64,000 nucleotides of DNA. It comes from CAXMMR01 sp963692975 (GTDB taxonomy: Bacteria; Pseudomonadota; Alphaproteobacteria; Acetobacterales; Acetobacteraceae). The stretch covers positions 1 to 64,000 of the forward strand of contig CAXMMR010000035.1 of NCBI GenBank assembly GCA_963692975.2. Direction: 5' to 3'. Under the pieces are notes generated by a model. That model saw only the letters and a list, made by a program, of their open reading frames with translations. It did not search any database and was not told the origin of the DNA. The translations under genes were made by a program, and so were the position numbers. The stretch's first letter is position 1. Each line of letters begins with the position of its first letter. Positions 38,126-47,139 of the stretch are shown piece after piece.

Positions 38126-38386
38126 TCAGCTGCTCCTTGCGGTGGCGCACTGATCGATCGCCAGCTCGATCGCGCGCAGCAAATCCTGGAGCGATTGGCG
38201 GAGCGGCTCTGCCTCTCCAGCCGGCAGATCCAGCAGCGTCGCGCAGAGTCGCCCGACATGGTCATCAAGACCGGACAGATCGACCGCCCGGCCCAGCATC
38301 AGCACGCGCGAGACGTCGACGCCGCGACGCAGCGCGGCAGCATGCCGGGCGTGGTCGGGGCGATGCGGAGGCGGCAGTCTGTTCAT
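38126..38386 (-). CDS. Hypothetical protein, helical
   Basis: 86 residues if started at ATG 38386 (ATG 38392 also possible); no clear ribosome site, so the start is uncertain. The reading VSRVLMLGRAVDLSGLDDHV followed by LPAGEAEPLRQSLQDLLRAI has a natural amphipathic helix pattern and looks coding. No family assigned. Confidence 0.5.
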   Translation of the reverse strand: MNRLPPPHRPDHARHAAALRRGVDVSRVLMLGRAVDLSGLDDHVGRLCATLLDLPAGEAEPLRQSLQDLLRAIELAIDQCATARSS

Positions 38387-38492
38387 GCGCATGCGAGGAG
38401 TAGACCAGCAAAAGATTACCAACCGGTTGCCGCTGCGCGATTAATGGTTTCCTCATATTCGCCCGGTATCGTCGATGCCAGGAGGATTTGGC

Positions 38493-38744
38493 ATGGACAT
38501 CGACATGGCGGTGAGCGTCTCGTTGCGCCGGCTCGTACGACGGAACAGCGCGGATGACGCGGCGGACCTACCCGGATGCGGCTCGCGCCGGGCTGCCATC
38601 GTCGTGTCGGCCGCGGCCGAAACCGTACTCGCAGCGCCGCCCGAGCCGGCCATGTCGGCCGCGCATCGGAAAGCCTTAGGCATCCTCATGTTGGCGCGGT
38701 CTCACCTGCGCCGGGCACTTGCCATGAGCGACGCCATTCGTTGA
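38493..38744 (+). CDS. Hypothetical small protein
   Basis: 83 residues from ATG 38493, chosen because a perfect AGGAGG (38480-38485) lies 7 bases upstream. The C-terminal part (AAHRKALGILMLARSHLRRA) is helical and basic. No signal peptide or known domain. It lies 43 bp before the cckA-like kinase and may be co-transcribed with it. Confidence 0.6.
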   Translation: MDIDMAVSVSLRRLVRRNSADDAADLPGCGSRRAAIVVSAAAETVLAAPPEPAMSAAHRKALGILMLARSHLRRALAMSDAIR

Positions 38745-38787
38745 AGTTGCAATTGCGTGTATGATGCCACCATGACGGGTGAAATAG

Positions 38788-40563
38788 ATGGCGGAGGCAT
38801 CAGTGTGGCCGAGAGCGGGTAGGTCGGACCGCTCTGTCGGCGGCTTCGGGCTCGACACGATCCGGCGGCACCAGCCTCCGCCCGGCTCTCTGTCGCGTGC
38901 GTTGCGGCTGGCCTTCTATCGTTGGCTGCGACGCGAACGGCTCGGTCGGGATGCCCGCCGGCGGCTGATCGAGCGCTTGGCCGACCCGCAAGACGACATG
39001 CTGCAGGCGCTGCTGCAGGAGGGCAACTCCGGGATCGCCGTGCTTGATGCCCGCGGCGTTGTTGTTCGCGCTTACAATCTGCTGGCCTTGCTTGGCGGCG
39101 GCCCTCCCGAAGGCCGAATGCTTGCCGACATGCTGCCAGCGGATGATCGCGGGCCGATGCTGGCGCGTCTGGAGGAGGCGCGTCGCGGCATCGAGCTGCG
39201 GCCGCTTGCCGTCAGCCTGACCCCGGCGGGGCTGGACAGCGCGCGTGCGGCCGAGATCGGCATCGCTGCGGTGCATGAGCTTGATGGTCACGCCAGCGGC
39301 TTCATCGTTCGCCTGCGCGATGTCACGGTGCTGCGCCGGCTTGAGGCCCAGCTCGCCCACGGCCAGCGTCTGCAAGCCATAGGGCAGCTTGCCGGCGGCG
39401 TGGCGCATGACTTCAACAACTTGTTGACCGCCGTGCTTGGCGCCGCAGACGAGGTGCTGCGCCTGCCCGACCTTGCCGATGTCGCCATCACCGATCTTCA
39501 GCAGATCCGGGGCAGTGCTGAGAGCGGCGCGCGGCTGGTGCGCCAATTGCTCGCCTTCAGCCGCCAGCAAACGCTGCAACCGGTGCAGCTCTCGGTCAAC
39601 GACGAGATCCGCCGGGTGTCGGAGCTGCTGTCGCGCAGCATTGGCGCCCAGATACGCCTGATGTTCCAGCTCGCGCAGCCGGCGCCGACGATCCGCATGG
39701 ATCTTGCCCAGTTCGAGCAGGTACTAATCAACCTCGTGGTCAATGCCCGCGACGCGATGCCGGATGGCGGCACGCTGTCGCTACGCACCCGTCAGTGCCG
39801 GCTTGAGGACGGCTCGTTGCCCGTGCTTGCCGGTGGCGAGACGATCCTCGGCGGCTCGTATGTCGTCATCGAGGTCGAGGATGACGGCGTCGGCATGCCG
39901 GCGCCAGTGCTGGCCCGCATCTTCGAGCCGTATTTCTCAACCCGGCGTGAGCAGGGCGGCAGCGGTTTAGGACTGTCGACGGTGATGGGGATCGTCCGCC
40001 AATCTGACGGCTTCGTGGAGGCGCGCAGCCATCCAGGTCGCGGCTCGTGCTTCTGCATCTATCTGCCGGCGGTTCAGCCGACCAGCCAACCGGTGGTCGC
40101 TCGACCTGCGGGCGCCATGCCGGCGGGCCCGAGCTCAGGTGACCCCGGCGTCGTCAGGACGGTGCTGCTGGTGGAGGATGAGGCAGCGGTGCGCGGCCTG
40201 GCTGAGCGCGTGCTTGCCCGGCGCGGCTGGCATGTGCGCGCAGCTGCTGACGGTCAGGCAGCGCTGCGCCTGATGGCGTCCGGCGAGGCGCCGGACCTGT
40301 TGGTGACCGACGCCGTAATGCCCGGCATGGGAGGGCCGGAACTGATCGGCCGGCTGCGTGCGCATCGACCCGATCTACCGGTGATCCTGGTCTCCGGCTA
40401 CGCAGAGGAGACGTTGCGCACTGACCTGCGCCGCGACTCGATCGACTTCTTGCCCAAGCCCTACAGCCTGGCAGCGCTAGGCGAGCTGATGGACAGGCTG
40501 GTGCCGGCCGCGTCGGTCCGCAGGCCTGCGGGCTCGACGTTGTTCGTTCATAGTCCGTTCTAA
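38788..40563 (+). CDS. cckA: Hybrid histidine kinase, CckA-like
   Basis: 591 residues: a short basic N-terminus without membrane segments, a PAS-like domain (about 70-185), the phosphoacceptor His at about residue 207 in GGVAHDFNNLLTAVLG, the ATPase domain (VNARDAMPDGG, EDDGVGM, GGSGLGLSTVMG) and a C-terminal receiver with Asp at about 508 (LVTDAVMPGMGG) and LPKPYS. The HDFNNLLTA box and receiver ending match CckA, the kinase that feeds phosphate to CtrA in alphaproteobacterial cell-cycle control. Its position just before recA agrees. Lack of transmembrane helices is unusual for CckA, so the symbol is probable, not certain. Confidence 0.78.
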   Translation: MAEASVWPRAGRSDRSVGGFGLDTIRRHQPPPGSLSRALRLAFYRWLRRERLGRDARRRLIERLADPQDDMLQALLQEGNSGIAVLDARGVVVRAYNLLALLGGGPPEGRMLADMLPADDRGPMLARLEEARRGIELRPLAVSLTPAGLDSARAAEIGIAAVHELDGHASGFIVRLRDVTVLRRLEAQLAHGQRLQAIGQLAGGVAHDFNNLLTAVLGAADEVLRLPDLADVAITDLQQIRGSAESGARLVRQLLAFSRQQTLQPVQLSVNDEIRRVSELLSRSIGAQIRLMFQLAQPAPTIRMDLAQFEQVLINLVVNARDAMPDGGTLSLRTRQCRLEDGSLPVLAGGETILGGSYVVIEVEDDGVGMPAPVLARIFEPYFSTRREQGGSGLGLSTVMGIVRQSDGFVEARSHPGRGSCFCIYLPAVQPTSQPVVARPAGAMPAGPSSGDPGVVRTVLLVEDEAAVRGLAERVLARRGWHVRAAADGQAALRLMASGEAPDLLVTDAVMPGMGGPELIGRLRAHRPDLPVILVSGYAEETLRTDLRRDSIDFLPKPYSLAALGELMDRLVPAASVRRPAGSTLFVHSPF

Positions 40564-40575
40564 AGGTTAACAAGC

Positions 40576-40590
40576 GAACAAGGCATGAAC
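40576..40590 (+). promoter_or_regulatory. SOS box (LexA site) of recA
   Basis: GAAC-AAGGCAT-GAAC, an exact match to the alphaproteobacterial LexA consensus GAAC-N7-GAAC, 143 bases before the recA ATG and just after the kinase stop. Confidence 0.8.
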
Positions 40591-40732
40591 ATTTATTGTG
40601 TCGTTGCTCCATCAGGCGGTTGCTTGAGCCTCGGCAACTATGACACAGTGCGCAGCGAAGACACGCCGCAGGCGAATAACTCGTCTGTTCTGACAGCGCC
40701 AGGTTGCGTGGTCGACCCGGAGATTGGCTTTC

Positions 40733-41770
40733 ATGGAAAAGAACAAGGCGCTGGACGCCGCGCTCAGCCAGATCGAGCGGGCGTTTGGCAAGGGTTCGGT
40801 TATGCGCATGGGCCAGCGCCCTGGTGACGAGCAGATCGAGGTCGTCTCCTCCGGCTCGCTCGGCCTTGACCTCGCACTCGGCATCGGCGGCCTGCCGCGG
40901 GGCCGCATCGTCGAGATCTACGGTCCGGAGAGCTCCGGCAAGACGACCCTGGCGCTGCATGCCATCGCCGAGGCGCAGAAGCTCGGCGGCACCTGCGCCT
41001 TCATCGACGCCGAGCACGCGCTCGACCCGACCTACGCCCGCAAGCTTGGGGTCGACGTCGACAATTTGCTGATCAGCCAGCCGGATGCCGGCGAGCAGGC
41101 GCTCGAGATTGCCGACACGCTGGTCCGCTCCGGCGCCATCGACGTGCTGGTTGTCGACAGCGTCGCCGCACTGGTGCCGCGGGCCGAGCTCGAGGGCGAA
41201 ATGGGCGACACGCATGTCGGCCTGCACGCGAGGCTGATGAGCCAGGCGCTGCGCAAGATCACCGGCTCGGTATCGCGCAGCAACACCATGCTGATCTTCC
41301 TCAACCAGATACGCCTCAAGATCGGCGTGATGTTCGGCAACCCAGAGACCACGACCGGCGGCAACGCGCTTAAATTCTATGCCTCGATCAGGCTCGAGAT
41401 CCGCCGCATCGGCCAGATCAAGGATCGCGACGTCGTCACAGGCAACCAGACGCGGGTGAAGGTGGTCAAGAACAAGCTCGCGCCGCCGTTCCGCCAGGTC
41501 GAATTCGACATCATGTACGGCGAGGGCATCAGCAAGGTCGGCGAGCTCGTCGACCTCGGCGTCAAGGCGAACATCGTCGAGAAGTCGGGCTCCTGGTTCA
41601 GCTACGACAGCCAGCGGATCGGTCAGGGGCGGGAGAATGCCAAGCAGTTCCTGCGCGATCATGCGGACGTCGCGGCGAGCGTCGAGAAGCGGGTGCGCGA
41701 CCAGGCGGTCGTTGTTGCCAGCACCCTGCTGATCCAGCCCGACGAGGCCGAAGCCGAGGCTGCCGACTGA
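40733..41770 (+). CDS. recA: Recombinase RecA
   Basis: Strand exchange in homologous repair and co-protease for LexA. 345 residues from ATG 40733 (CGGAG 10 bases upstream). The Walker A motif is GPESSGKTT, then the MAW region NLLISQPDAGEQALEI, Walker B VLVVDSVAAL, and loops L1/L2 around GEMGDTHVG and FGNPETTTGGNALKFYAS. It is complete and intact, and an SOS box precedes it. Confidence 0.98.
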   Translation: MEKNKALDAALSQIERAFGKGSVMRMGQRPGDEQIEVVSSGSLGLDLALGIGGLPRGRIVEIYGPESSGKTTLALHAIAEAQKLGGTCAFIDAEHALDPTYARKLGVDVDNLLISQPDAGEQALEIADTLVRSGAIDVLVVDSVAALVPRAELEGEMGDTHVGLHARLMSQALRKITGSVSRSNTMLIFLNQIRLKIGVMFGNPETTTGGNALKFYASIRLEIRRIGQIKDRDVVTGNQTRVKVVKNKLAPPFRQVEFDIMYGEGISKVGELVDLGVKANIVEKSGSWFSYDSQRIGQGRENAKQFLRDHADVAASVEKRVRDQAVVVASTLLIQPDEAEAEAAD

Positions 41771-41856
41771 GAACGCGCGCGCGGGCCCTGATTAGCCGGC
41801 CTCTGGACGAACTCTGGCCGGATGCCGCCGCGCTGAACGTCGACGACGAGGCGCTC

Positions 41857-42243
41857 GTGGCGGCGGCCAGGGCTGTCTTGGTCCGGCATTATAGGCCGTT
41901 CTGGCACATGGTCGGGGCGGCGCTGCGCGGTCGTGATGGTCGCATCTGGACCGGTGTGCATCTCGGCGCGACGGTCGGTCGTCTGCAGGTCTGCGCCGAG
42001 GCGATTGCCCTGGGTCGGGCTATCATCGACGGCGACGGCTCGGTCGCCTGCGCGGTCGCCGTGCGTCATCCCAAGCCCGACGAGCTCTCGCAGGACCTCG
42101 CCGTCGTGCCGCCCTGCGGCGCGTGCCGCGAGATGCTGGTCGATTTCGACCGTGCGGCGGAGGTCATCGTGCCGTTGCCGGCGGGCTTGAGGCGCGTGCC
42201 GGTGAGCAGCCTGTTGCCGCTGCCCTATCAGCGGGCGTTCTAG
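41857..42243 (+). CDS. Cytidine deaminase-like protein
   Basis: Zinc-dependent deaminase of about 128 residues from GTG 41857. The zinc site is CAEAIALG and PPCGACRE (CxE and PCxxC). The substrate strand is HMVGAALRGRDGRIWTGVHL. Protein-like sequence continues in frame upstream (LWPDAAALNVDDEAL) without an ATG, GTG or TTG before the recA stop, so the true start may be a rare codon such as CTG 41833 or ATT 41791. It follows recA by fewer than 90 bases. Confidence 0.85.
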   Translation: MAAARAVLVRHYRPFWHMVGAALRGRDGRIWTGVHLGATVGRLQVCAEAIALGRAIIDGDGSVACAVAVRHPKPDELSQDLAVVPPCGACREMLVDFDRAAEVIVPLPAGLRRVPVSSLLPLPYQRAF

Positions 42244-42497
42244 CCAGCGGCGAAGCGGACTAGGGGCTTCGTGCCGGAACCGCGGTTGCGCGAGGCAGGT
42301 CCACTCGCGTTCCAAGCCTTACGGGGACACGTCCGGCGCTGGGACGATAGGCGAATTGCCCTCTGGCCGGCATCTTTAACAAGGCTACGTTGGATGCATG
42401 AGGCGAAATACCGCAAGATTGCGGTAGCATCGGCATGAGCGCGGATCAGGCTCATTGCCCCAGCTCGGCCGAGGTGAATCGTTTGTTTTCAATGAGT

Positions 42498-42532
42498 TAC
42501 TGAAATCTTGCCTATAGGCAAGAAATTCAGTA
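42498..42532. repeat. Long palindrome in the cdd-helicase gap
   Basis: TACTGAAATCTTGCC-TATA-GGCAAGAAATTCAGTA: arms of 15-16 bases with one bulge around a 4-base loop, including a perfect 16-base core (CTTGCCTATAGGCAAG). It lies 120 bases beyond the helicase stop and 255 beyond the deaminase stop. It may be a bidirectional terminator or a protein-binding site. The rest of 42244-42651 shows no gene. Confidence 0.65.
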
Positions 42533-42651
42533 GTTCTGTCGGCACACCTCACCCGATGGCATTGCTAGCATGATGACGGCATCGTCCCGATCGTGATCGG
42601 GTTTGAGATGTTCGGCCGGTCGTGCGACGGCATGCTCACGCGTGACTTCCC

Positions 42652-43791
42652 TCAGGCCGCCAGCAACTCCGGCTCGACGACGCTGATGCGCGCCTTGATC
42701 AGCTTCTCGATGCCGCGCAGATGGCCGCGCTCCGACCGGTCGCAGAAGCTGATGGCGATGCCGGATTGCCCCGCCCGCGCCGTACGGCCGATGCGGTGGA
42801 CGTAGCTTTCGGGCACGTTCGGCAGGTCGTAGTTGATCACGTGGGTGATGCCGTCGACGTCGATGCCGCGTGCCGCGATGTCGGTGGCGATCAGGATGTT
42901 GCAGCGCCCGTCACGGAAATCGCGCAGCGCTCGGTCGCGCATCGCCTGCGACTTGTCGCCGTGGATGGCATTGGCGCGCAGCCCGGAGGCCTCGAGGTGC
43001 TGCACGATGCGGTCCGCGCCGTGCTTGGTTCGCGAGAACACCAGCGTCCGCCCGCCGGCGTCGTCGCGCTTGAGAAATTGCGCCAGCAGGGTGCGCTTAT
43101 GCGACTGCTCGACGAAGCAGACGGCCTGCTCGACCCGCTCGGCCGCCGTCGCCACCGGGCTCACGGCCACCCGCACCGGGTCGTGCAACAGCGTGGCGCT
43201 CAGGGCCGCGATCTCGCGCGGCATGGTGGCGGAGAAGAACAGCGTCTGGCGTTGTGCCGGCAGCATGGCGGCAATCCGCCGGATTGGGATGATGAAGCCG
43301 AGGTCCAGCATGTGGTCCGCCTCGTCGAGCACCAGGATCTCGGCCAGGTCGAGCCGGATCGCGCCGTCCGACAGATGGTCGAGCAACCGCCCGGGGGTTG
43401 CGACCAGGACGTCGACGCCGCGCTCGACCGACTGCGACTGGCGGAACTTCGGCACGCCGCCGAACATCAGCGCCACGCGCAGCCCGGTCTGGCGGCCATA
43501 GGCGCGGAAGCTGCCGGCGATCTGCACGGCGAGCTCACGGGTCGGCGCCAGCACCAGAACCCGGCAGGCGCGGCGCACCGGCGGCTGCGGCTTGGCGAGA
43601 AGGCGGTGCAGGATCGGCAACGCAAACGCGGCGGTCTTGCCGGTGCCGGTCTGGGCGATGCCCTCGATGTCGCGCCCGGCCAGCGCGATCGGGATCGCCT
43701 GCGCCTGGATCGGCGTCGGCACGGTGTAATTCTCCACCGTCAGAGCGCGCAGCAATGGTTCGGCCAGGCCGAGTTCAGCGAATGTCGTCAC
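42652..43791 (-). CDS. DEAD-box RNA helicase, RhlE-like
   Basis: 379 residues, ATP-dependent RNA unwinding. All motifs are present: the Q motif region PTPIQAQAIPIAL, motif I AQTGTGKT, Ia PTRELA, Ib TPGR, II DEAD, III SAT, V ATDIAARGID and VI HRIGRTARAG. Short C-terminal tail without the long basic extension of many RhlE proteins. It starts at ATG 43791. It probably acts in ribosome assembly or RNA turnover. Confidence 0.95.
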   Translation of the reverse strand: MTTFAELGLAEPLLRALTVENYTVPTPIQAQAIPIALAGRDIEGIAQTGTGKTAAFALPILHRLLAKPQPPVRRACRVLVLAPTRELAVQIAGSFRAYGRQTGLRVALMFGGVPKFRQSQSVERGVDVLVATPGRLLDHLSDGAIRLDLAEILVLDEADHMLDLGFIIPIRRIAAMLPAQRQTLFFSATMPREIAALSATLLHDPVRVAVSPVATAAERVEQAVCFVEQSHKRTLLAQFLKRDDAGGRTLVFSRTKHGADRIVQHLEASGLRANAIHGDKSQAMRDRALRDFRDGRCNILIATDIAARGIDVDGITHVINYDLPNVPESYVHRIGRTARAGQSGIAISFCDRSERGHLRGIEKLIKARISVVEPELLAA

Positions 43792-44024
43792 GTGCGGTTA
43801 ACCTTGGCTGCGGGCGATAAGCGCCCTCCGGTCAACAGGACCGGTCACCGGCGCTTAGCTCTGAGAGAAAAACTGAGCAGATCGCCAGGGCAACCAGGAA
43901 CAGCGACATCAGATCGCGCAGTGCTGTGATGGTGGAGGCGCGGTCGAAAGTCAAGCAATTGCTGCATTGCGGCATGTGGCAGGGCGAGGTTGACCTGGCG
44001 TAGCGGCGCACCGACAAGCCGGTC

Positions 44025-44963
44025 ATGAGCGCTCTGCCGGTCAGCTGCATCATCTGCCGCGACTATGCCGGGCTGCAGGCGCAGGCGCTTGGTCTGGGCG
44101 AGCGGGCCGGGCTCGCCCCGGGGGTGCTGACGATCGAGCCGCGCGCCCCGTGGCGCTGGATGCCGCCGCGCTTCTGGCCCGATGCGCTGCAGGCCGCCGG
44201 CCTCGCCGCCCTGACGCCGGGCACGCTCGCCATCACCGCCGGCGGCGCCGGCGGCGCAGTCGGCGCGGCGATGCGCCAACGCGGCGTGCGGGTGGTGCAG
44301 GTGCAGGATCCACGCCTGCCGCTCGACCGCTTCGACCTCGTGGTCGCCAACCGCCATGACCGTCTGCGTGGCGACAACGTCGTCAGCGTGCGCACGGCGC
44401 TGCACCGCGCCACCCCCGAGCGCCTGGCCGCCGCCCGCCTGCTCTGGGCGCCGCGTCTGGCCGCCCTGCCGCGCCCGCTGGTCGCCGTGCTGGTCGGCGG
44501 CAGCAATGGCCGTCATCGGCTGGAGCAGCCCGAAGGCGAGGCGCTGGCCGAGAGCCTGGCGCTGCTGATGCGCCGCGACCGTGTCGGCCTGGCGCTCACC
44601 GCCTCGCGCCGAACCTCGCCTGCGGTGCGCGAGGCGCTCCGTCGGCATCTCGCCCCGCTCGGCGCCTGGCTGTGGGACATGGCGGGAGAGAACCCGTATT
44701 ACGGCTTGCTCGCCTGCGCCGACGCGATCGTGGCGACGGTCGACAGCGTCTCGATGGTGTCCGAGGCGGTGGCGACGTCGGCGCCGGTGCTGCTGGCCCG
44801 CCTGCCCGGACGCTCGCGGCGCATCGACGGCTTCATGCAGTCGATGGTCGACGAAGGCCGGGCGCGAGATTTCAGCGGGCGGCTGGAGATCTGGGACGTG
44901 CGACCGCTCGATGACACGCAGGAGGCGGCGGACGCGATGCGCCGTCGGCTTGGCCTCTGGTGA
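44025..44963 (+). CDS. ELM1/GtrOC1-family putative glycosyltransferase
   Basis: 312 residues from ATG 44025. It shows the family's Rossmann-like halves: VVQVQDPRLPLDRFDLVVAN followed by VAVLVGGSNGRHRL, TASRRTSP, GENPYYGLLACADAIVATVD and DSVSMVSEAVATSAPVLL. The family is named after plant mitochondrial fission protein ELM1 but is widespread in Alphaproteobacteria, with an unproven glycosyltransferase role. The 233-bp gap before it (43792-44024) holds nothing certain. A palindromic repeat follows. Confidence 0.88.
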   Translation: MSALPVSCIICRDYAGLQAQALGLGERAGLAPGVLTIEPRAPWRWMPPRFWPDALQAAGLAALTPGTLAITAGGAGGAVGAAMRQRGVRVVQVQDPRLPLDRFDLVVANRHDRLRGDNVVSVRTALHRATPERLAAARLLWAPRLAALPRPLVAVLVGGSNGRHRLEQPEGEALAESLALLMRRDRVGLALTASRRTSPAVREALRRHLAPLGAWLWDMAGENPYYGLLACADAIVATVDSVSMVSEAVATSAPVLLARLPGRSRRIDGFMQSMVDEGRARDFSGRLEIWDVRPLDDTQEAADAMRRRLGLW

Positions 44964-44977
44964 AGTGCAGAAGAAGG

Positions 44978-45180
44978 AAGCCCAGGGCTCTGCCCTGAAC
45001 CCGCTGGGGCCCGCGGCCCCAGACCCCATTTCGTTTGGAGTCTAGGTCGTCACTTTCTTGCTTGGAGAAGCCATTCGATCCTGCGTCCCACGGCACCGAG
45101 CGCGCCGATGAGGCACACGCCATAAATGGATTTTAAAGGCTCCGCCTTTAATGGGGTCCAGGGGCAAAGCCCCTGGCCTC
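44978..45180 (+). repeat. Composite palindromic element, copy 2
   Basis: 203 bp. Left end: AAG-CCCAGGGCtctGCCCTG, then CTGGGGCCcgcGGCCCCAG. Right end: AAAGGCtccGCCTTT, ATGGGGTC, CCAGGGGCaaaGCCCCTGG. The two ends are inverted with respect to each other. The unique middle of about 100 bp includes CTTGCTTGGAGAAGCCATTC, also found in copy 3. Lies between the ELM1-type gene and the next gene. Confidence 0.85.
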
Positions 45181-45217
45181 TCTGTCTTTTTCCCAATTTG
45201 CTGTAGTTCAGGCGGCC

Positions 45218-47101
45218 ATGCTCGACATCAGGACCTTCGATGCCGCTCAGGGCGGCAACGTGCTCTACAAGGCGTTCGCCCATCCGCTCGTGGCTGAGCG
45301 CATGGCGGCGCTGGGTCGCCGTCTGGCTGCCGCCGGCCCGCTCGCGCTCTATGATCCGGACGGCGTCGCCGATGCGCTCTGGGCGCTCAATCCGCAGATG
45401 CCGGCGCCGGGCGAGTGCTACGTGCATGACGTCGAGCAGCTCGGCCGCCGGCGTGTCGGCCTGGCGACGCGCCCGCTGACCGAGATCGCCCGGTCCGAGG
45501 CGGCGAGCCTGCTGATCGCCGGCTTCGACACGGCGCGGGTCGAGGCCAGGATCGCGCCCCTGCTGCCGGCCGGCCTCGCCGTCGTCTCGCTCGACGCCGC
45601 GCGGCTGCCGGAGGCGATGCTGACCAACCCGCGGCGCACCCTGGACCGGCTGAACTTCGCCACCAACTTCGCCTTCTTTCGCGACGCCGGCGGCTTGTCG
45701 ACGCGGCTGGTGACAGCGAACTACTGGGCCAATCACGGGGCCGGGGCCATGCGGCTCTGGCTGCGCCTCTATGACGGCGGCGGCCGCGTGCTCGCCGAGT
45801 GGGAGCAGGCGCTCGCCGAGGCGCCCGGCGGCATCGTCATCGACAGCCGCGAGGTGCGCGCCCGCTTCGACCTGCCGGAGTTCACCGGCCAGCTGTTCAT
45901 TCACGCGATCGGCGCCGCTGGGCACGACGTCGTCAAATACGCGCTCGACACCTATGGCCACGACGGCGAACCGAGCCTGTCGGTGACGCACGACGCCAAT
46001 GCCTGGCCGTCCGATCGCTATGCCGGCCTGCCGGCGCCGCGCGCCGACGAGCGCGTGACCTTGTGGCTGCAGAACAGTCATGCCGTGCCGATCCCCGCCG
46101 GCGCGGTCACGCTCGACCGCATGGGCGCCGAGCAGCCGGTCGCGCTGCCGCACTCGGTGCCGGCCTTCGCCTCGCTCGGCGTCGACGTCGGCGCCGTGCT
46201 GCCGGACCTCGCCTGGCCCGCCCAAATCGAGGTGCGCTCCGGCCGGCACGTGGTGCGGCCGCGCTACGAGGTGGAGCGCCTCGGCCGAACCCGCATCGCC
46301 CACATGAACGTCGAGCGCGCCGATCTGCGCCCCGACCCGGGCATCGCGACGCTCAGCCCGCTGCTGGGTCGCGGCTACATCCTGCCGTTCCCGATCCTGC
46401 CGCGCGAGCGGTTCCGCTCGGTGGTGCTGCCGACGCCGATGGCCGAAAGCCAGAGCAGCCTGCCGCTGCGGCTCGACGTCTTCGACCGCGACGGCCATCC
46501 CGTCGCCAGCCGGTTCCTGGGCAACCTGCCGCGCCGCCATGCGCTCGCCCTCGATCTGGACGCGTTCGACGTTGAAGCCGGCCATGCCGAGCTGTGCTAC
46601 GATTTTACCGAGGGTGGGCTGGCGGATGGCTGGCTGCACGCGCTGGTGCGCTACGAGGACCGGCGCACCGGGCACGCGGCCGAGAGCAGCTTCGGCTCGC
46701 ACGTCTTCAACACCGCAATGACCTACCGCGACGAGCCGCAGAGCTATGCCGGCCCGCCGCCAGGCCTCTCGACGCGGCTTTTCCTCAAGCTCGGCGAGCG
46801 CGACCAACCGAGCTTCGCCGCCCTGATCTATCCCGCCTCCGCCGCCTGGCACCCGCGCTCGGCGACGCTGCTGATCCTGCACGATGCGGCTGGCGGCGTG
46901 CTCGCTGAGCGGCCACTGCAGATCGCCTGCTCGGGTTCGGCGCTGGTGTTTCCGCACGAGCAGTTCGGCCCGGCGCTGATCGCGCAGGCGGGGAGGGGAG
47001 GCTACGTGCTGGTGCGCGACGCCACCTGCCGGCTGTTCGGCTATCACGGGCTGATGACGCAGGCCGGTGCGTTTTCGCTTGATCACATGTTCGGCTTCTA
47101 G
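45218..47101 (+). CDS. Large conserved-looking hypothetical protein
   Basis: 627 residues from ATG 45218; no ribosome site of note. No signal peptide and no membrane segment. Aromatic and beta-strand-rich, with phrases such as NFATNFAFFRDAGGLSTRLV and RDATCRLFGYHGLMTQAGAF. The opposite strand is open for 678 codons, but its reading is a shadow (Arg/His/Gln-rich). I do not recognise a family. The protein is intact, in core surroundings and with ordinary codon use, so it is probably a real gene of the lineage. Confidence 0.82.
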   Translation: MLDIRTFDAAQGGNVLYKAFAHPLVAERMAALGRRLAAAGPLALYDPDGVADALWALNPQMPAPGECYVHDVEQLGRRRVGLATRPLTEIARSEAASLLIAGFDTARVEARIAPLLPAGLAVVSLDAARLPEAMLTNPRRTLDRLNFATNFAFFRDAGGLSTRLVTANYWANHGAGAMRLWLRLYDGGGRVLAEWEQALAEAPGGIVIDSREVRARFDLPEFTGQLFIHAIGAAGHDVVKYALDTYGHDGEPSLSVTHDANAWPSDRYAGLPAPRADERVTLWLQNSHAVPIPAGAVTLDRMGAEQPVALPHSVPAFASLGVDVGAVLPDLAWPAQIEVRSGRHVVRPRYEVERLGRTRIAHMNVERADLRPDPGIATLSPLLGRGYILPFPILPRERFRSVVLPTPMAESQSSLPLRLDVFDRDGHPVASRFLGNLPRRHALALDLDAFDVEAGHAELCYDFTEGGLADGWLHALVRYEDRRTGHAAESSFGSHVFNTAMTYRDEPQSYAGPPPGLSTRLFLKLGERDQPSFAALIYPASAAWHPRSATLLILHDAAGGVLAERPLQIACSGSALVFPHEQFGPALIAQAGRGGYVLVRDATCRLFGYHGLMTQAGAFSLDHMFGF

Positions 47102-47139
47102 AGCCTGTTATTGACGCTGGAAGGGATGTCGGAAGGAGT

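Noticed and set aside
43832..44053. 73-codon minus-strand frame with one hydrophobic segment
   Set aside because: It contains LMSLFLVALAICSVFLSELS but overlaps the ELM1-type start region and has no ribosome site; too weak to call.
44978..45180. Palindromic element read as a riboswitch or leader RNA
   Set aside because: Copies face both directions relative to the following gene, and the downstream genes are unrelated in function.
45050..47086. 678-codon open frame on the minus strand
   Set aside because: Antisense to the 627-residue gene; rich in Arg, His, Gln and Ala as expected of a shadow in GC-rich DNA.
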